Both the position numbers and the translations under genes were made by a program. From Pseudaminobacter soli (ex Li et al. 2025) (GTDB taxonomy: Bacteria; Pseudomonadota; Alphaproteobacteria; Rhizobiales; Rhizobiaceae), in contig NZ_PXYL01000010.1 of NCBI RefSeq assembly GCF_003012705.1, positions 142,496-206,495 on the forward strand: DNA of 64,000 nucleotides, given 5' to 3'. Within the stretch, counting starts at the first letter, position 1, and every line of letters starts with the position of its first letter. Positions 8,587-17,801 of this stretch are shown piece by piece. The notes beneath the pieces were generated by a model. The model had not been told where the DNA came from and did no database searches. It saw only the letters and a list, made by a program, of their open reading frames with translations.

Positions 8587-9918
8587 ATGAATGAAACCGT
8601 GAAGCTGGACCGGGCGCTTGGCCTTTGGTCCGTTGTGCTGTTTGGCCTTGCCTACATGACGCCGATGATCGTCTTCGGCACGTTCGGCGCGTTGGCCACC
8701 GCCAGCCAGGGCACCACTGCCATGGCCTATCTGATCGCCTCGGCGGCGATCCTCCTCACCGCAATCAGCTACGGCGTCATGGCGCGGGTCTATCCGGTCG
8801 CCGGCTCGTCCTACACCTACGCCCGCAAGTCGATCAGCCCGAGCGTTGGTTTTCTCGTCGGCTGGGCGGTGTTGCTCGACTATTTCTTCCTGCCGATGGT
8901 GATCTGGCTCATCGGCGCGGCCTATCTCACCTCGGCCTTCCCGGAGATCCCGGCATGGATCTGGATCGTGGCCTATATTGCCCTGACGTCGATGGTGAAC
9001 GTCATTGGCATCGTCTTCGCCAACCGGGTGAACTTCATCCTCATGCTGGTGCAGTTCGCCATGCTCGCCGCCTTCGTGCTGCTTGCGGCCCGTTATGTCG
9101 TTGCCGCGAATGGAGCCGGAGGCCTTGCTTCGGTCCAACCCTTCTTCAAGGCCGGCGTGCCATTCTCGGCCTCCGTCGCAGGCGCGGCCATCGCCGCCTA
9201 CTCCTTCCTCGGCTTTGACGCGGTCTCGACCCTTACCGAGGAAACCCGCGACGCAAGGCGCACGATGCCCAAGGCGATCCTGATGACGGCGCTGGCCGGC
9301 GGCTTCATCTTCGTGCTGGCTGGCTATGTGACGCAGCTCGCCCATCCCGGTTTCGAGTTTGCTTCGGTGGACGCGGCCGCAACCGAAATCGCCAAGGCTG
9401 TCGGCGGCGATCTCTTCGTCACCCTGTTCCTGGCAACGCTGGTAGTTGCGCAATTCACCTCCGGCCTTGCGGCACAGGCCAGCGTCGGTCGGCTGCTCTA
9501 TGCCATGGGCCGCGACAACGTGCTGCCTTCCGGCTTTTTCGGCCGCCTGCATCCGACGTTGCACACGCCGGTCTTCAATCTCATGCTGGTCGGCATCGTT
9601 GGCCTGCTCGCGCTGACGATGGATGTCACCACCTCGACCTCCTTCATCAATTTCGGCGCCTTCCTTGCCTTCACGGCCGTCAATGTTTCCGTGATCGTGC
9701 TCTACCTCAAGGGCGAGCAGCAGGTCCGGCCGCTCGGTGTCCTCGTCGGCCTGATAATCCCGGCGGTGGCTGCGGTCTGCGATGTGCTTCTGCTGCTCAA
9801 TCTGGACAGCAACGCCAAGCTGCTCGGCTTGGTCTGGCTCGTGATCGGCATCGTCTATCTGGGCTACCTGACGCAGTTCTTCCGCGTCGCTCCGCCGGAG
9901 ATGGACTTCGCCGAGTGA
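8587..9918 (+). CDS. APC superfamily amino acid/polyamine permease
   Basis: This is a 443-residue inner-membrane protein with about twelve hydrophobic segments. The N-terminal substrate loop motif (VLFGLAYMTPMIVFGTFG) and the TM6 region AAIAAYSFLGFDAVSTLTEET are typical of the APC family, closest in pattern to PuuP/YhdG-type importers. It should be a proton-coupled importer of an amino acid, amine or polyamine; the substrate cannot be read. It lies next to a LuxR-type regulator (opposite strand) and an amidase. Together these could form an amide or amine uptake-and-hydrolysis unit, which is inference. Confidence 0.85.
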   Translation: MNETVKLDRALGLWSVVLFGLAYMTPMIVFGTFGALATASQGTTAMAYLIASAAILLTAISYGVMARVYPVAGSSYTYARKSISPSVGFLVGWAVLLDYFFLPMVIWLIGAAYLTSAFPEIPAWIWIVAYIALTSMVNVIGIVFANRVNFILMLVQFAMLAAFVLLAARYVVAANGAGGLASVQPFFKAGVPFSASVAGAAIAAYSFLGFDAVSTLTEETRDARRTMPKAILMTALAGGFIFVLAGYVTQLAHPGFEFASVDAAATEIAKAVGGDLFVTLFLATLVVAQFTSGLAAQASVGRLLYAMGRDNVLPSGFFGRLHPTLHTPVFNLMLVGIVGLLALTMDVTTSTSFINFGAFLAFTAVNVSVIVLYLKGEQQVRPLGVLVGLIIPAVAAVCDVLLLLNLDSNAKLLGLVWLVIGIVYLGYLTQFFRVAPPEMDFAE

Positions 9919-9946
9919 TAAAGCCGAGCCGGAAGGCCCGCGCTCC

Positions 9947-10720
9947 TCAAGCCAGGAACAGCCGGAAGAGTTCGGCCTGGCTTGAGATGTTCAGCTTCGA
10001 GTAGATCTGCCGGCGGTGCACCTTGACTGTGTTGGGCGAGAGCGAAAGCAGCGCGGCAAGCGAGATGTTGGAATGGCCTTTGAGGATCAGCGTAACGATC
10101 TCGAGTTCCCGGCGCGTCAGCAGCGGGTGCTCGATACGCTTCGATGGTCTCGTCGTCGCGGCAGCGAGCGCAAGGCTGGGAAGATGAAACCAGTGCCGTT
10201 CTCCAAGGGCGCACACCACGGGGGCTGCCGCGCGCAGGCGCTGCAGCTCCTCGTCGGCGAACAGGTCCGCCGCGCCGGTTCGCGACAGCGACAGCACCGC
10301 GCAAAAATCGTCTTCGAGCTTCATCACGAAGCCGATCTCGTCGACGATCTGCGTGGTGACGTAATGCAGCCGGTAGTATTCGGTCTGCCGAAAGTCGTCC
10401 GGCGCGAGTTCCCGCATTACGATCATGCGCTGGCTGTCGTCGCCGCGGACGGCGTCATAGAACGGATCCAGCACGAAGGTGCCGCCAAGATAGCGGTCGA
10501 CGATGATGGAGCGTTCGACCACGATCTTCTCGTTGTAGAGATCGAAGGCATGGCCGTCGGGCGAGTAGACGAAGCCGTTCATCATCTGGAACGGCGCCAG
10601 CAGACCGAGCGCAGAGGCAAGCGCGTCGGGAAAGCCGCGCGAGCCGATCCGGCCGGTCACGGTGCCGAGGGCAGCGTTCCATGCTTCGAAGCTCGGGGGC
10701 CTGGTTTGCGATCGGGACAT
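9947..10720 (-). CDS. LuxR-type HTH transcriptional regulator
   Basis: This cytoplasmic DNA-binding regulator has 257 residues from ATG 10720 or 270 from GTG 10759; neither start has a strong ribosome site. The C-terminal 60 residues are a LuxR/GerE helix-turn-helix (LTRRELEIVTLILKGHSN, then SPNTVKVHRRQIYSKLNI). The N-terminal region of about 190 residues does not show the conserved Trp/Tyr/Asp pattern of AHL-binding domains well enough to call it a quorum sensor. It is convergent with the permease and divergent from the amidase, so it probably controls one or both. Confidence 0.85.
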   Translation of the reverse strand: MSRSQTRPPSFEAWNAALGTVTGRIGSRGFPDALASALGLLAPFQMMNGFVYSPDGHAFDLYNEKIVVERSIIVDRYLGGTFVLDPFYDAVRGDDSQRMIVMRELAPDDFRQTEYYRLHYVTTQIVDEIGFVMKLEDDFCAVLSLSRTGAADLFADEELQRLRAAAPVVCALGERHWFHLPSLALAAATTRPSKRIEHPLLTRRELEIVTLILKGHSNISLAALLSLSPNTVKVHRRQIYSKLNISSQAELFRLFLA

Positions 10721-10851
10721 CGTGAAGCGTGCGCGCTGTTTTTCCTGCGGTTCGGACACATTCAGCAGGCGCGGCCGTGCAGCGCAAGCCCATATCCGAT
10801 GTTAGCCGGCTTCACGGCCCGCAGAGCAGCCTTCTTTAAGGAGACGACGCA

Positions 10852-12291
10852 TTGAACCATCCGCTTGATCTGCCGACGGCCGAGATCGCCACCGGGATCC
10901 GGGCTGGCGCCTTCAGCGCCGAAACCGTCGTGGCTGAATCGATCCGTCGCGCCAAGGCTATAGCTCCTGCACTCAACCCGTTCGTACTTATCCGCGAGGA
11001 AAAGGCTCTGGAGGCCGCCCGGGCTGTCGACAGGGCGATTGTGCGAGGCGAGGCGAGGGGGGCACTGCTTGGAGTTCCTTTCACCGCCAAGGATCTGACG
11101 CCGACCGAGGGCGATCTGACCACGCTCGGTTCCTGGACCCGGCCCAACTGGGTGCCGACGGAAAGCGCGCTCTGCATCCGCCGCCTCCAAGAGGCCGGCG
11201 CCATCCTGGTCGCCAAGACCACGACGCCAGAATTCGCCTATTCCAGCATGACGACAAGTCCGCGGTGGGGCGTGACTCGTAATCCCTGGAACCGCGAGCG
11301 TACCAGCGGCGGCTCGTCCGGAGGCTCGGCCGTTGCGGTGGCGACGGGAGTCGTGCCCTTCGCGGAGGGAACGGATATGGGCGGCTCGGTGCGTATCCCA
11401 GCGGCCTTCTGCGGCGTCGTCGGCCTGAAGCCTAGCCTTGGTCGCATTCCGATGACCATCTTGCCCAGCGTCTTCGACAATATCTCCCACTTCGGCCCGT
11501 TGGCGCGCCGCGTCGGCGACGCCGTAGCCTTCATGACCGCGGCTGCAGGCCCCAGCGACGAGGATATTTCGTCCCTGCCCATCGGCTTCAACGCCGAAGA
11601 CGCCGCAGCAAAGGACCTGAGGGGGCGACGTTTCGCCCTGTCGATCGACCTTGGTTATTACGCCGTCGAGCCGCAGGTGGAGACCGTGGTTCGCCAAGCC
11701 GCCGAAGCCTTGCGTCGTGCCGGCGCGGTGGTGGAGGAGGTGTCGCTGCCCTGGACGCGAGCCGTCAACGATGAATGGTTCGACCTCTGGTGCGTGTTCA
11801 TGTCGGCCTTCTTCGGTCACGAGGTCGAACGTTACCGCGACAGGATGGACCCGGCAGTCGTCGCGATGATCGAGCGCGGCCAAAACGTGGGGGCGACGGC
11901 CTATAAGCAGGTAGAGGTTCTGCGTACGGCCATGTGGCGTGACCTTGCAACCCTGTTCGAGCGTTACGAGGCGCTTCTTTGCCCGACTTGCGCCGTGACT
12001 GCGCCGCTGGTCACCGAGACGGACGACGACTATGTCGCGACGTTGCCCGACGGCCGCTACAAGGGGCTGGACGTGACTTGCCCCTTCAACATGGTGCCGC
12101 AGCTTCCGGCCCTGTCGCTGCCGGTCGGGTTGGCCGAGGATGGCATGCCAGTCGGCTTGCAGATCGTCGGGCGCCGCTTTGCCGACGAGCAGGTGCTTTC
12201 CATCGCCGCCGCGATGGAGGCCATGATGCCGCCGGTTCAACTGCCGCGAGCTCGCCAGAAATTGCCGGACGATCAAGCCGCCGAGATCTGA
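10852..12291 (+). CDS. Amidase signature family hydrolase
   Basis: This 479-residue amidase hydrolyses a carboxamide to acid plus ammonia or amine. The Ser-cisSer-Lys triad is complete: K80 (FTAKD), S155 in the GGSSGGS motif and S179 in DMGGSVR. The 24-residue spacing between the two serines equals that of malonamidase-type enzymes. It starts at TTG 10852, dictated by AAGGAG at 10838-10843; no ATG in this frame fits better. It is divergent from the LuxR-type gene and convergent with the DUF302 gene, with 12 bases between stops. The absence of gatB and gatC nearby argues against it being the GatA subunit. Confidence 0.88.
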   Translation: MNHPLDLPTAEIATGIRAGAFSAETVVAESIRRAKAIAPALNPFVLIREEKALEAARAVDRAIVRGEARGALLGVPFTAKDLTPTEGDLTTLGSWTRPNWVPTESALCIRRLQEAGAILVAKTTTPEFAYSSMTTSPRWGVTRNPWNRERTSGGSSGGSAVAVATGVVPFAEGTDMGGSVRIPAAFCGVVGLKPSLGRIPMTILPSVFDNISHFGPLARRVGDAVAFMTAAAGPSDEDISSLPIGFNAEDAAAKDLRGRRFALSIDLGYYAVEPQVETVVRQAAEALRRAGAVVEEVSLPWTRAVNDEWFDLWCVFMSAFFGHEVERYRDRMDPAVVAMIERGQNVGATAYKQVEVLRTAMWRDLATLFERYEALLCPTCAVTAPLVTETDDDYVATLPDGRYKGLDVTCPFNMVPQLPALSLPVGLAEDGMPVGLQIVGRRFADEQVLSIAAAMEAMMPPVQLPRARQKLPDDQAAEI

Positions 12292-12303
12292 CGCAACTGC
12301 CGC

Positions 12304-12816
12304 TCAACTGTCGAGAATAGTTGAGACAAGCGCCGCGACCTTCGCATCCAGTGCCTCCGCGGCGGTGCGCAGGGCTGAATTCTCTCGATCCATTGCGATC
12401 AGTGACGATGGCTGGACGTAGGACAGCGTCGTGCCGCCATCCGGGGTGTCCAGCACCAGCATTTCTACAGGAACGAACAATCCGGCCGAGATGTCTTCTC
12501 GGATCATCGTAATGGCAATCAACGGATTGCCATAGATCAGCCGGATCGCGTGCCGCCGGATGCCGAAGCGCGCGATCCAACCGCCGTGATCGATCTCCGA
12601 AAAGAGCATGAAACCGCTTTTGCCGACAAACCGCGCCTCGATCTCCCTGGCGTAGGCTTGCTCGTCAGGCGTTTCCACCGCCAGGCGCGCCAGAGTAGGT
12701 ATGTCCGCGTGGCCGACCTGGGCGTGGAACCGCCTGAGGACTTCATCGAACGGCAGGTCGGCCTGGTATACGAGCTTGGTTCCGGTGAAGGTCTTGGCTT
12801 CCGTCAGCGCAGACAT
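12304..12816 (-). CDS. DUF302 domain protein
   Basis: This 170-residue cytoplasmic protein matches the DUF302 pattern. It has an N-terminal strand-helix (SALTEAKTFTGTKLVYQADLPFDEVLRRF) and the segment GFMLFSEIDHGGWIARFG. The central stretch IYGNPLIAITMIREDISAGLFVPVEMLV is the family core, where the partner of a small molecule is thought to bind. The function of the family is unknown. It is convergent with the amidase and lies 44 bases from the end of the molybdenum hydroxylase gene, which points the same way. It could be the distal gene of that operon's region, but its own start follows the operon end. Confidence 0.75.
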   Translation of the reverse strand: MSALTEAKTFTGTKLVYQADLPFDEVLRRFHAQVGHADIPTLARLAVETPDEQAYAREIEARFVGKSGFMLFSEIDHGGWIARFGIRRHAIRLIYGNPLIAITMIREDISAGLFVPVEMLVLDTPDGGTTLSYVQPSSLIAMDRENSALRTAAEALDAKVAALVSTILDS

Positions 12817-12860
12817 TTTGACCGCCTTTTGACCAAGTTATCCCTGACGCGCGGTGCAAC

Positions 12861-15068
12861 TTACCCTTGTCGTTTCAACTCATTGGGGTCGATCGGCATC
12901 TTGCGCAGGCGCTTGCCGGTTGCCGCAAAGATTGCGTTTGCAACCGCCGGCACGATTGCCGATGTGCCGCACTCGCCCATGCCGCCCGGCGATTCCGTGT
13001 TCTGGACGATATGCACCTCGATCGCGGGCACCTGGTTCATCCGGAGCATCTGGTAAGTGTCGAAGTTGGCCTGTTCGACGCGGCCGTTCGCAAGGGTGAT
13101 CTTGCCGTAGAGCGCCGCCGTGATGCCGAAGTTGATCGCGCTCTGGATCTGCGCCCGGACGGTGTCGGGGTTGACGACGGTGCCGCAGTCGACGGCACAG
13201 ACGACCCGCCGGACGCGCACCATGCCGTCGTCGGCAACTTCGACTTCGGCGACATGCGCCATATAGGTCGCGAAGACGAACTGGAGGGAGGCGCCACGGC
13301 CGGTCCGTTCCGGCAGCTTCTGGCCCCAGCCGGCCTTTTCGGCGGCGAGGGCGAGAACAGCCTTGCCTCGCGGCTCGCGATCGAGCAGGGCCAGCCGATA
13401 GGCGACCGGATCCTGCTTTGCCGCCGCTGCCAATTCGTCCATGAAGCTTTCGGTCACGAACACATTGTGCGATGGCCCCACACTCCGCCAGAAGGCCGTA
13501 GGAATGCCCGGCGGCTCCTTCTGGACATATTCGACGTGAACGTTCGGCAGGGCATAGAGCAGATCGATGGCGCCCTCGGTCGTGTCGGCATCTAGCCCGT
13601 TCTTGAACAGGGGCGGCGCCCAGCGAGCGGCTACCGAGGAACCGGCGAAACGATGGTTCCAGGCAACCGGCGCTCCTTTGTCATCGAGCCCTGCGGACAG
13701 CCGATCGTACCAATAGGGCCGGTACATGTCGTGTTGGATGTCTTCTTCACGGGTCCAGACGACCTTCACGGGGCCGTCGACGTGCTTGGCGATCTCGACG
13801 GCGCGAATGATGCCGTCGACCTCCAGCCGCCGGCCAAATCCGCCGCCGATCAGATGATTGTGGACCACGACCTTGTCGAGCGGCAGGCCGGCGGTCTTCG
13901 CTGCCGCCGCCTGGACACGCGCCAGGGCCTGGTTGCCGACCCACACCTCGCAGCCGTCCTTCTGAACATGCACAGTGCAGTTCATCGGCTCCATCGCGGC
14001 GTGCGCCAAGAACGGAAGCTGGTATTCCGCCTCGACCTTCGTGGCGGCGCCCGCCAAGGCCTTGTCGACGTCGCCGATGTTCTGAGCCACGGCGCCGGGA
14101 CTGCGCGTCGCTTCTTCAAGTTCGCCGACGATCGTCTGCATGTCGACCGCGGCGTGCGGACCATCGTCCCATTGGATTGCCAGGGCCGCCAGGCCTTTCT
14201 TTGCCGCTCCCATGTGATCGGCAACGACGGCCACGGCGTCGTCGAGTTGCACGATCTGGCGGACGCCGTTCACCGCCTTGGCAGCCGTATCGTCGACGCT
14301 TTTGACCTTGCCGCCGAAGACCGGCGACTGCGCCAGGGTCGCGATCTTCACGCCCGGCGGCCGGGCGTCGATGCCATAGATGGCCGTCCCGTTGACCTTT
14401 GCCGGGGCGTCCAGGCGCTTGGCCGGCGTGCCGATCAGCGTGAACTGGTCCGGCCGCTTGAGCTCGACATGGTCGGGGACGGGAATGTGCGCCGCATCGG
14501 CGACCAGCTCGCCATAGGGGATGCGCCTGCCCGTCTCCTCATGCAGCACTTCGCCGTTTTTCGCGCTGCATGAGGCAGGAGCGACGTTCCAGCGCTGCGC
14601 CGCCGCCGCGATCAGCATGATCCTCGCGGTCGCCCCCGCTTGGCGAAGCGGCTGCCAGGCCGCGCGGATGGCGCTCGAGTTGCCGGTCGCCTGGATGCCG
14701 CCCAGCGCAGGATTGCCGTAGAGCTTTTCGTTCGGCGGTGCGTGCTCCAGCCGCACCTTCGGCAGGTCCACTTCCAACTCTTCGGCGATCAGCATGGGGA
14801 TCGAGGTGTAGGTGCCCTGGCCCATCTCGACATAGGGCATGACCAGGACAACTTGCCCGTCGCTGCCGATGCGAATGAAGGCGTTCGGCGCGAATTCTTT
14901 GGCGTCGGCGGCAAAAGCGTCATCCTTGGCAAGCCCCAGTCGCAGGCTGAGCAGCAGGCCCCCGCCGACGGCGGCGCCGACTTGCAGGAACTTGCGACGT
15001 GAGACGTGCCCCGCTGAGATGCGACCGTGCGGGGTTGCTGTTTCGGAAGTGAAGTGATCGATGGTCAT
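12861..15068 (-). CDS. iorB: Molybdenum hydroxylase large subunit, isoquinoline 1-oxidoreductase (IorB) type
   Basis: This is a 735-residue large subunit of the xanthine dehydrogenase family in its IorB-like branch, which oxidises N-heterocycles or aldehydes with a molybdenum cofactor. Residues about 19-45 form a Tat signal peptide with SRRKFLQVGAA, so the enzyme is folded and then exported to the periplasm. Family-like core stretches include VVLVMPYVEMGQGTYT near the N-terminus, HNHLIGGGFGRR in the middle and the C-terminal GGMGECGTSAIVPAVANAI loop containing the conserved glutamate region. The start at ATG 15068 lies 13 bases after the small-subunit stop. A longer in-frame extension reads into that gene and is rejected. 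Confidence 0.85.
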   Translation of the reverse strand: MTIDHFTSETATPHGRISAGHVSRRKFLQVGAAVGGGLLLSLRLGLAKDDAFAADAKEFAPNAFIRIGSDGQVVLVMPYVEMGQGTYTSIPMLIAEELEVDLPKVRLEHAPPNEKLYGNPALGGIQATGNSSAIRAAWQPLRQAGATARIMLIAAAAQRWNVAPASCSAKNGEVLHEETGRRIPYGELVADAAHIPVPDHVELKRPDQFTLIGTPAKRLDAPAKVNGTAIYGIDARPPGVKIATLAQSPVFGGKVKSVDDTAAKAVNGVRQIVQLDDAVAVVADHMGAAKKGLAALAIQWDDGPHAAVDMQTIVGELEEATRSPGAVAQNIGDVDKALAGAATKVEAEYQLPFLAHAAMEPMNCTVHVQKDGCEVWVGNQALARVQAAAAKTAGLPLDKVVVHNHLIGGGFGRRLEVDGIIRAVEIAKHVDGPVKVVWTREEDIQHDMYRPYWYDRLSAGLDDKGAPVAWNHRFAGSSVAARWAPPLFKNGLDADTTEGAIDLLYALPNVHVEYVQKEPPGIPTAFWRSVGPSHNVFVTESFMDELAAAAKQDPVAYRLALLDREPRGKAVLALAAEKAGWGQKLPERTGRGASLQFVFATYMAHVAEVEVADDGMVRVRRVVCAVDCGTVVNPDTVRAQIQSAINFGITAALYGKITLANGRVEQANFDTYQMLRMNQVPAIEVHIVQNTESPGGMGECGTSAIVPAVANAIFAATGKRLRKMPIDPNELKRQG

Positions 15069-15081
15069 GACCGGCCCCTTG

Positions 15082-15540
15082 TCAGCTCGATTGCGCGGCC
15101 TGCTTGATGGCTTCGCGGATGCGCAGATAGGTCCCGCAGCGGCAGATATTGCCGGACATGGCTTCGTCGATGTCGGCATCGGTGGGGTGCGGGTTGTCTT
15201 TCAGGAGCGCCGCAGCCGACATGATCTGGCCCGACTGGCAGTAGCCGCACTGGACGACCTCGTGGTCGAGCCACGCCTTCTGGATCTTCGCGCCGGCCGG
15301 CGTTGCGCCGATTGCCTCTATTGTCGTGATCTCGGAGGATCCGACGCTGTCGAGGGGAGTGATGCACGATCGGGTAGCAACGCCGTCGATATGCACGGTG
15401 CACGCGCCACATAGCGCCATGCCGCAGCCGAATTTCGTGCCCGTCATGCCCAGGATATCACGCAGAACCCAGAGCAGAGGCGTGTCGCCGTCGGCGTCAA
15501 TGGTATGTTTTTGCCCGTTGATGCTTATCGTGGTCGCCAT
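15082..15540 (-). CDS. iorA: Molybdenum hydroxylase 2Fe-2S small subunit (IorA type)
   Basis: This 152-residue electron-transfer subunit has all eight cysteines for two 2Fe-2S clusters. A plant-ferredoxin-type set is seen in [16 protein letters not shown] plus RSC, and a helical second set in [10 protein letters not shown] and [13 protein letters not shown] 15540 has AAGGGAG eight bases upstream. It is the first gene of a two-gene operon with the large subunit. It has no export signal of its own and would have to travel to the periplasm bound to the Tat-targeted large subunit. Confidence 0.88.
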   Translation of the reverse strand: MATTISINGQKHTIDADGDTPLLWVLRDILGMTGTKFGCGMALCGACTVHIDGVATRSCITPLDSVGSSEITTIEAIGATPAGAKIQKAWLDHEVVQCGYCQSGQIMSAAALLKDNPHPTDADIDEAMSGNICRCGTYLRIREAIKQAAQSS

Positions 15541-15828
15541 GGTCGGCTCCCTTCGGTTCGTCATCCCCCGGTTAGGATCCGTGGAACAAACTTAGGGCGT
15601 CGGAGCGAGCGGTAAATGTCGCGAAGGCTGCTTTTCCGGTGCAAACACGCCGTACTAATCGAAAGAATCACCGCGAAGCAATCATGGCTTCTGGCCAAAA
15701 TCTCGGCGTTTTCGCCCCAAAATGGTCGCAAGCGCGTCCTGAAACGGTCCCATGCGCCTGATGAATTCCAGCTGGACCCTCTAAGACAATCAAAAAGTGG
15801 GACGCGCAGGGGATGCGCGATCTGGGAT

Positions 15829-16860
15829 ATGCGAGCTCTTTGTGTTGCACTCATTGCCATCCTGCTGGCCTCAAGCTTGGCCCAGGCCGCGGCGCCGATC
15901 CAACATAGCAAGGAGGGCGTGCTCGTATGGATGAACACCTACGATCCCAACCGCGATCTTGCCCGCGCCCCGTCAGTCATGAAGATCGCGAGCGACGTCG
16001 GTGCGCTGAGCGATCCGGAAGGATCTGGCATGTATGTCGGCTTCATGGCCGGGATGATCGGCTCCAAGCCGGATAAGGCCGACAGCACCATCAAGAAGCT
16101 GCTTGTGCTGCGCCCGATCGACCATTGGGCGATCGTGCGCGCCATTGCCTATTCCGGCCATCCCGACTGGCGCGGGCTTATGGCCCGCTACGAGCCGAAG
16201 ATGCCGACCCGCAAATTGATGGTGGAGCGCTATCTCGATGGCAAGCTGCCGACCCCGGACACCCCGGTGGAAGAGGTGAAGACCACATGGAAGGATCGCG
16301 CCAATCCGACCAAATGGTTCGCCAAGAAGGACACGGATGAGAAGCAGATCCCGCTCGACGAGCGTCCCGAGACGCTCGACATGTATTGGGGGTATTACTA
16401 CGCCTCACGCAGCCCCCAGCCGCTCGAGCGCATGATCAAGATGCTGCCCTGGGCGGAAGAGCGCGACAGCGTCGAGAAGCTGACCATCGGCAGCATGGCG
16501 AAGTACACGATAGCGATGAACGCCTCGCGCGACACCAAGCTGCTCGGCCAGCTCAAGACGCTGCAGTCGCAGCAGACCGACAAGCAGACGACAAAGCAGC
16601 TCTCGGAGGCGATCGAAGCGGCGGAGACAGCCGAAGTCTCGCCTCTGCGGAAGATCGCGCTCGGCCGGCTTGAGGATCTCAAGCGCATGGGGCCTGGCTC
16701 CAAGCGCGATACCGTGTGGTGGGGCAAGCTGGGGCAGGGCGTGATCTCGCTCGGATGCGTCGCCGCCGCGGCCACCGGCCAGGCCGCTCTTGGCCTTCCC
16801 TGCGTGCTGGGCGGCGCCGCCTCGTCGGCGGCGTTGTATTACTGGGGCACGCCGCAATAA
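15829..16860 (+). CDS. Secreted protein of unknown function, 343 residues
   Basis: I do not recognise this protein family. ATG 15829 starts a clear signal peptide (MRALCVALIAILLASSLAQAAA). The frame is open further upstream but that part has no protein-like composition. The mature protein is mainly helical and charged. It has a stretch KPDKADSTIKKLLVLRPIDHWAIVRAIAYSG, a TDKQTTKQLSEAIEAAE helix and a C-terminal hydrophobic, Gly/Ala-rich segment (about residues 308-340) that could anchor it in a membrane. It is divergent from the molybdenum hydroxylase operon. It is possibly envelope-associated; no function is assigned. Confidence 0.65.
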   Translation: MRALCVALIAILLASSLAQAAAPIQHSKEGVLVWMNTYDPNRDLARAPSVMKIASDVGALSDPEGSGMYVGFMAGMIGSKPDKADSTIKKLLVLRPIDHWAIVRAIAYSGHPDWRGLMARYEPKMPTRKLMVERYLDGKLPTPDTPVEEVKTTWKDRANPTKWFAKKDTDEKQIPLDERPETLDMYWGYYYASRSPQPLERMIKMLPWAEERDSVEKLTIGSMAKYTIAMNASRDTKLLGQLKTLQSQQTDKQTTKQLSEAIEAAETAEVSPLRKIALGRLEDLKRMGPGSKRDTVWWGKLGQGVISLGCVAAAATGQAALGLPCVLGGAASSAALYYWGTPQ

Positions 16861-17049
16861 CTGGGGCACGGCGCTCCCCTCGGCTTCTGTGTCTGTGCGG
16901 GAGGGGGGACGCCGACGACTATCCGTCGAACAGATTCGCCAACCTTTTCGCTCGTCGTCTCGTTGAGGCGGCGAGCTTCCTTTTGTGTTTCAGGCTGACG
17001 ACTGGTCGGTCGTTATAAGCTCGCGGCGATCGATAGTTCTGGCGGGTAG

Positions 17050-17424
17050 CTAGCCGGCCTGAGTACCCGCGAGTTTCACCCGAAGCTGCTCGAAATCCTG
17101 AACGAACCAGATGGAGTTACCCTTGTTCGTTTCGCGCACGAAGTCTCGAAGCGCGCGGCTTCGGTCGAGGGCCTCTGTGAGGTCTCCTACGATCGCGCAT
17201 CTTAGGCGGTAGTTCACAAACTTCTGGAAGGCCTCGCCCGCGACGCCCGTACTCAGTGTCAGGAAGTCGGGCCCGAGCCGCTCTGAGGGAATCGCGAGCA
17301 GATCGGCATTGTGCGACCACGCCGCACTCAAGAAGGTGTTGGCATCGGCGGAGCTTTGAAGAAGCTCACCTTCTTCAGCGCATCTCAGGATGCGTGTGTT
17401 TCCAATTTCAACAAGCTGATCCAT
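17050..17424 (-). CDS. DUF4180 domain protein
   Basis: This 124-residue protein matches the DUF4180 pattern: an N-terminal strand-rich half, then GPDFLTLSTGVAGEAFQKFVNYRLRCAIVGDL, and near the end RALRDFVRETNKGNSIWFV. The family is cytoplasmic, single-domain and of unknown function, and it spreads between unrelated bacteria. Here it stands alone next to a tRNA gene. A tRNA-proximal position is a common site for acquired genes, but no attachment-site duplication was found. Confidence 0.7.
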   Translation of the reverse strand: MDQLVEIGNTRILRCAEEGELLQSSADANTFLSAAWSHNADLLAIPSERLGPDFLTLSTGVAGEAFQKFVNYRLRCAIVGDLTEALDRSRALRDFVRETNKGNSIWFVQDFEQLRVKLAGTQAG

Positions 17425-17595
17425 AGGACCTCTCTATCGGAGGATGCCGGCTGCTTCGCCATATCCAGCTTCTATCCAGCAGGAACAGCGCCGTCGCCTC
17501 TCCGCAAACATCCAGCGCCGCTGTGACTAGGATGGCAAGCTATTTGAAAAGCGCCCTTGAGCGCTTATATAGCTGATTTTATTAATGAAAGTGGT

Positions 17596-17669
17596 TGGCT
17601 GGGGAACCTGGATTCGAACCAGGACTAACGGAGTCAGAGTCCGCTGGTCTACCGTTAACCTATTCCCCA
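17596..17669 (-). tRNA. tRNA-Gln (anticodon CUG)
   Basis: The minus strand folds as a complete 74-base tRNA with encoded CCA. The acceptor stem is TGGGGAA/TTCCCCA with discriminator G, and the T arm is CCTGG-TTCGAAT-CCAGG. The anticodon arm is GCGGA-CTCTGAC-TCCGT, so the anticodon is CTG and it reads CAG. A promoter is visible about 60 bases upstream. Confidence 0.92.
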
Positions 17670-17732
17670 GCAGCGGTGCTCATCCGAGACACCTGCGCCG
17701 CGAAGCAGCGTTGGCTGCCGTGTGCGGGGTGC

Positions 17733-17761
17733 GTTGTAGCCATCGCCGGAAAATAGTCAAG
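17733..17761 (-). promoter_or_regulatory. Promoter of tRNA-Gln
   Basis: On the minus strand a CTTGAC -35 box (17756-17761) is followed by a 17-base spacer and a TACAAC -10 box (17733-17738). This matches the rhizobial housekeeping promoter pattern CTTGAC-N17-CTATAT well at the -35. It would give a leader of roughly 55 bases before the tRNA. Confidence 0.6.
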
Positions 17762-17801
17762 GGTCCAATGTGTTTCAATTCACGTTTGATCCGCGACTTT
17801 T

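Noticed and set aside
17050..17669. tRNA-Gln with adjacent DUF4180 gene considered as an integration site
   Set aside because: No integrase and no direct repeat of the tRNA 3' end were found nearby.
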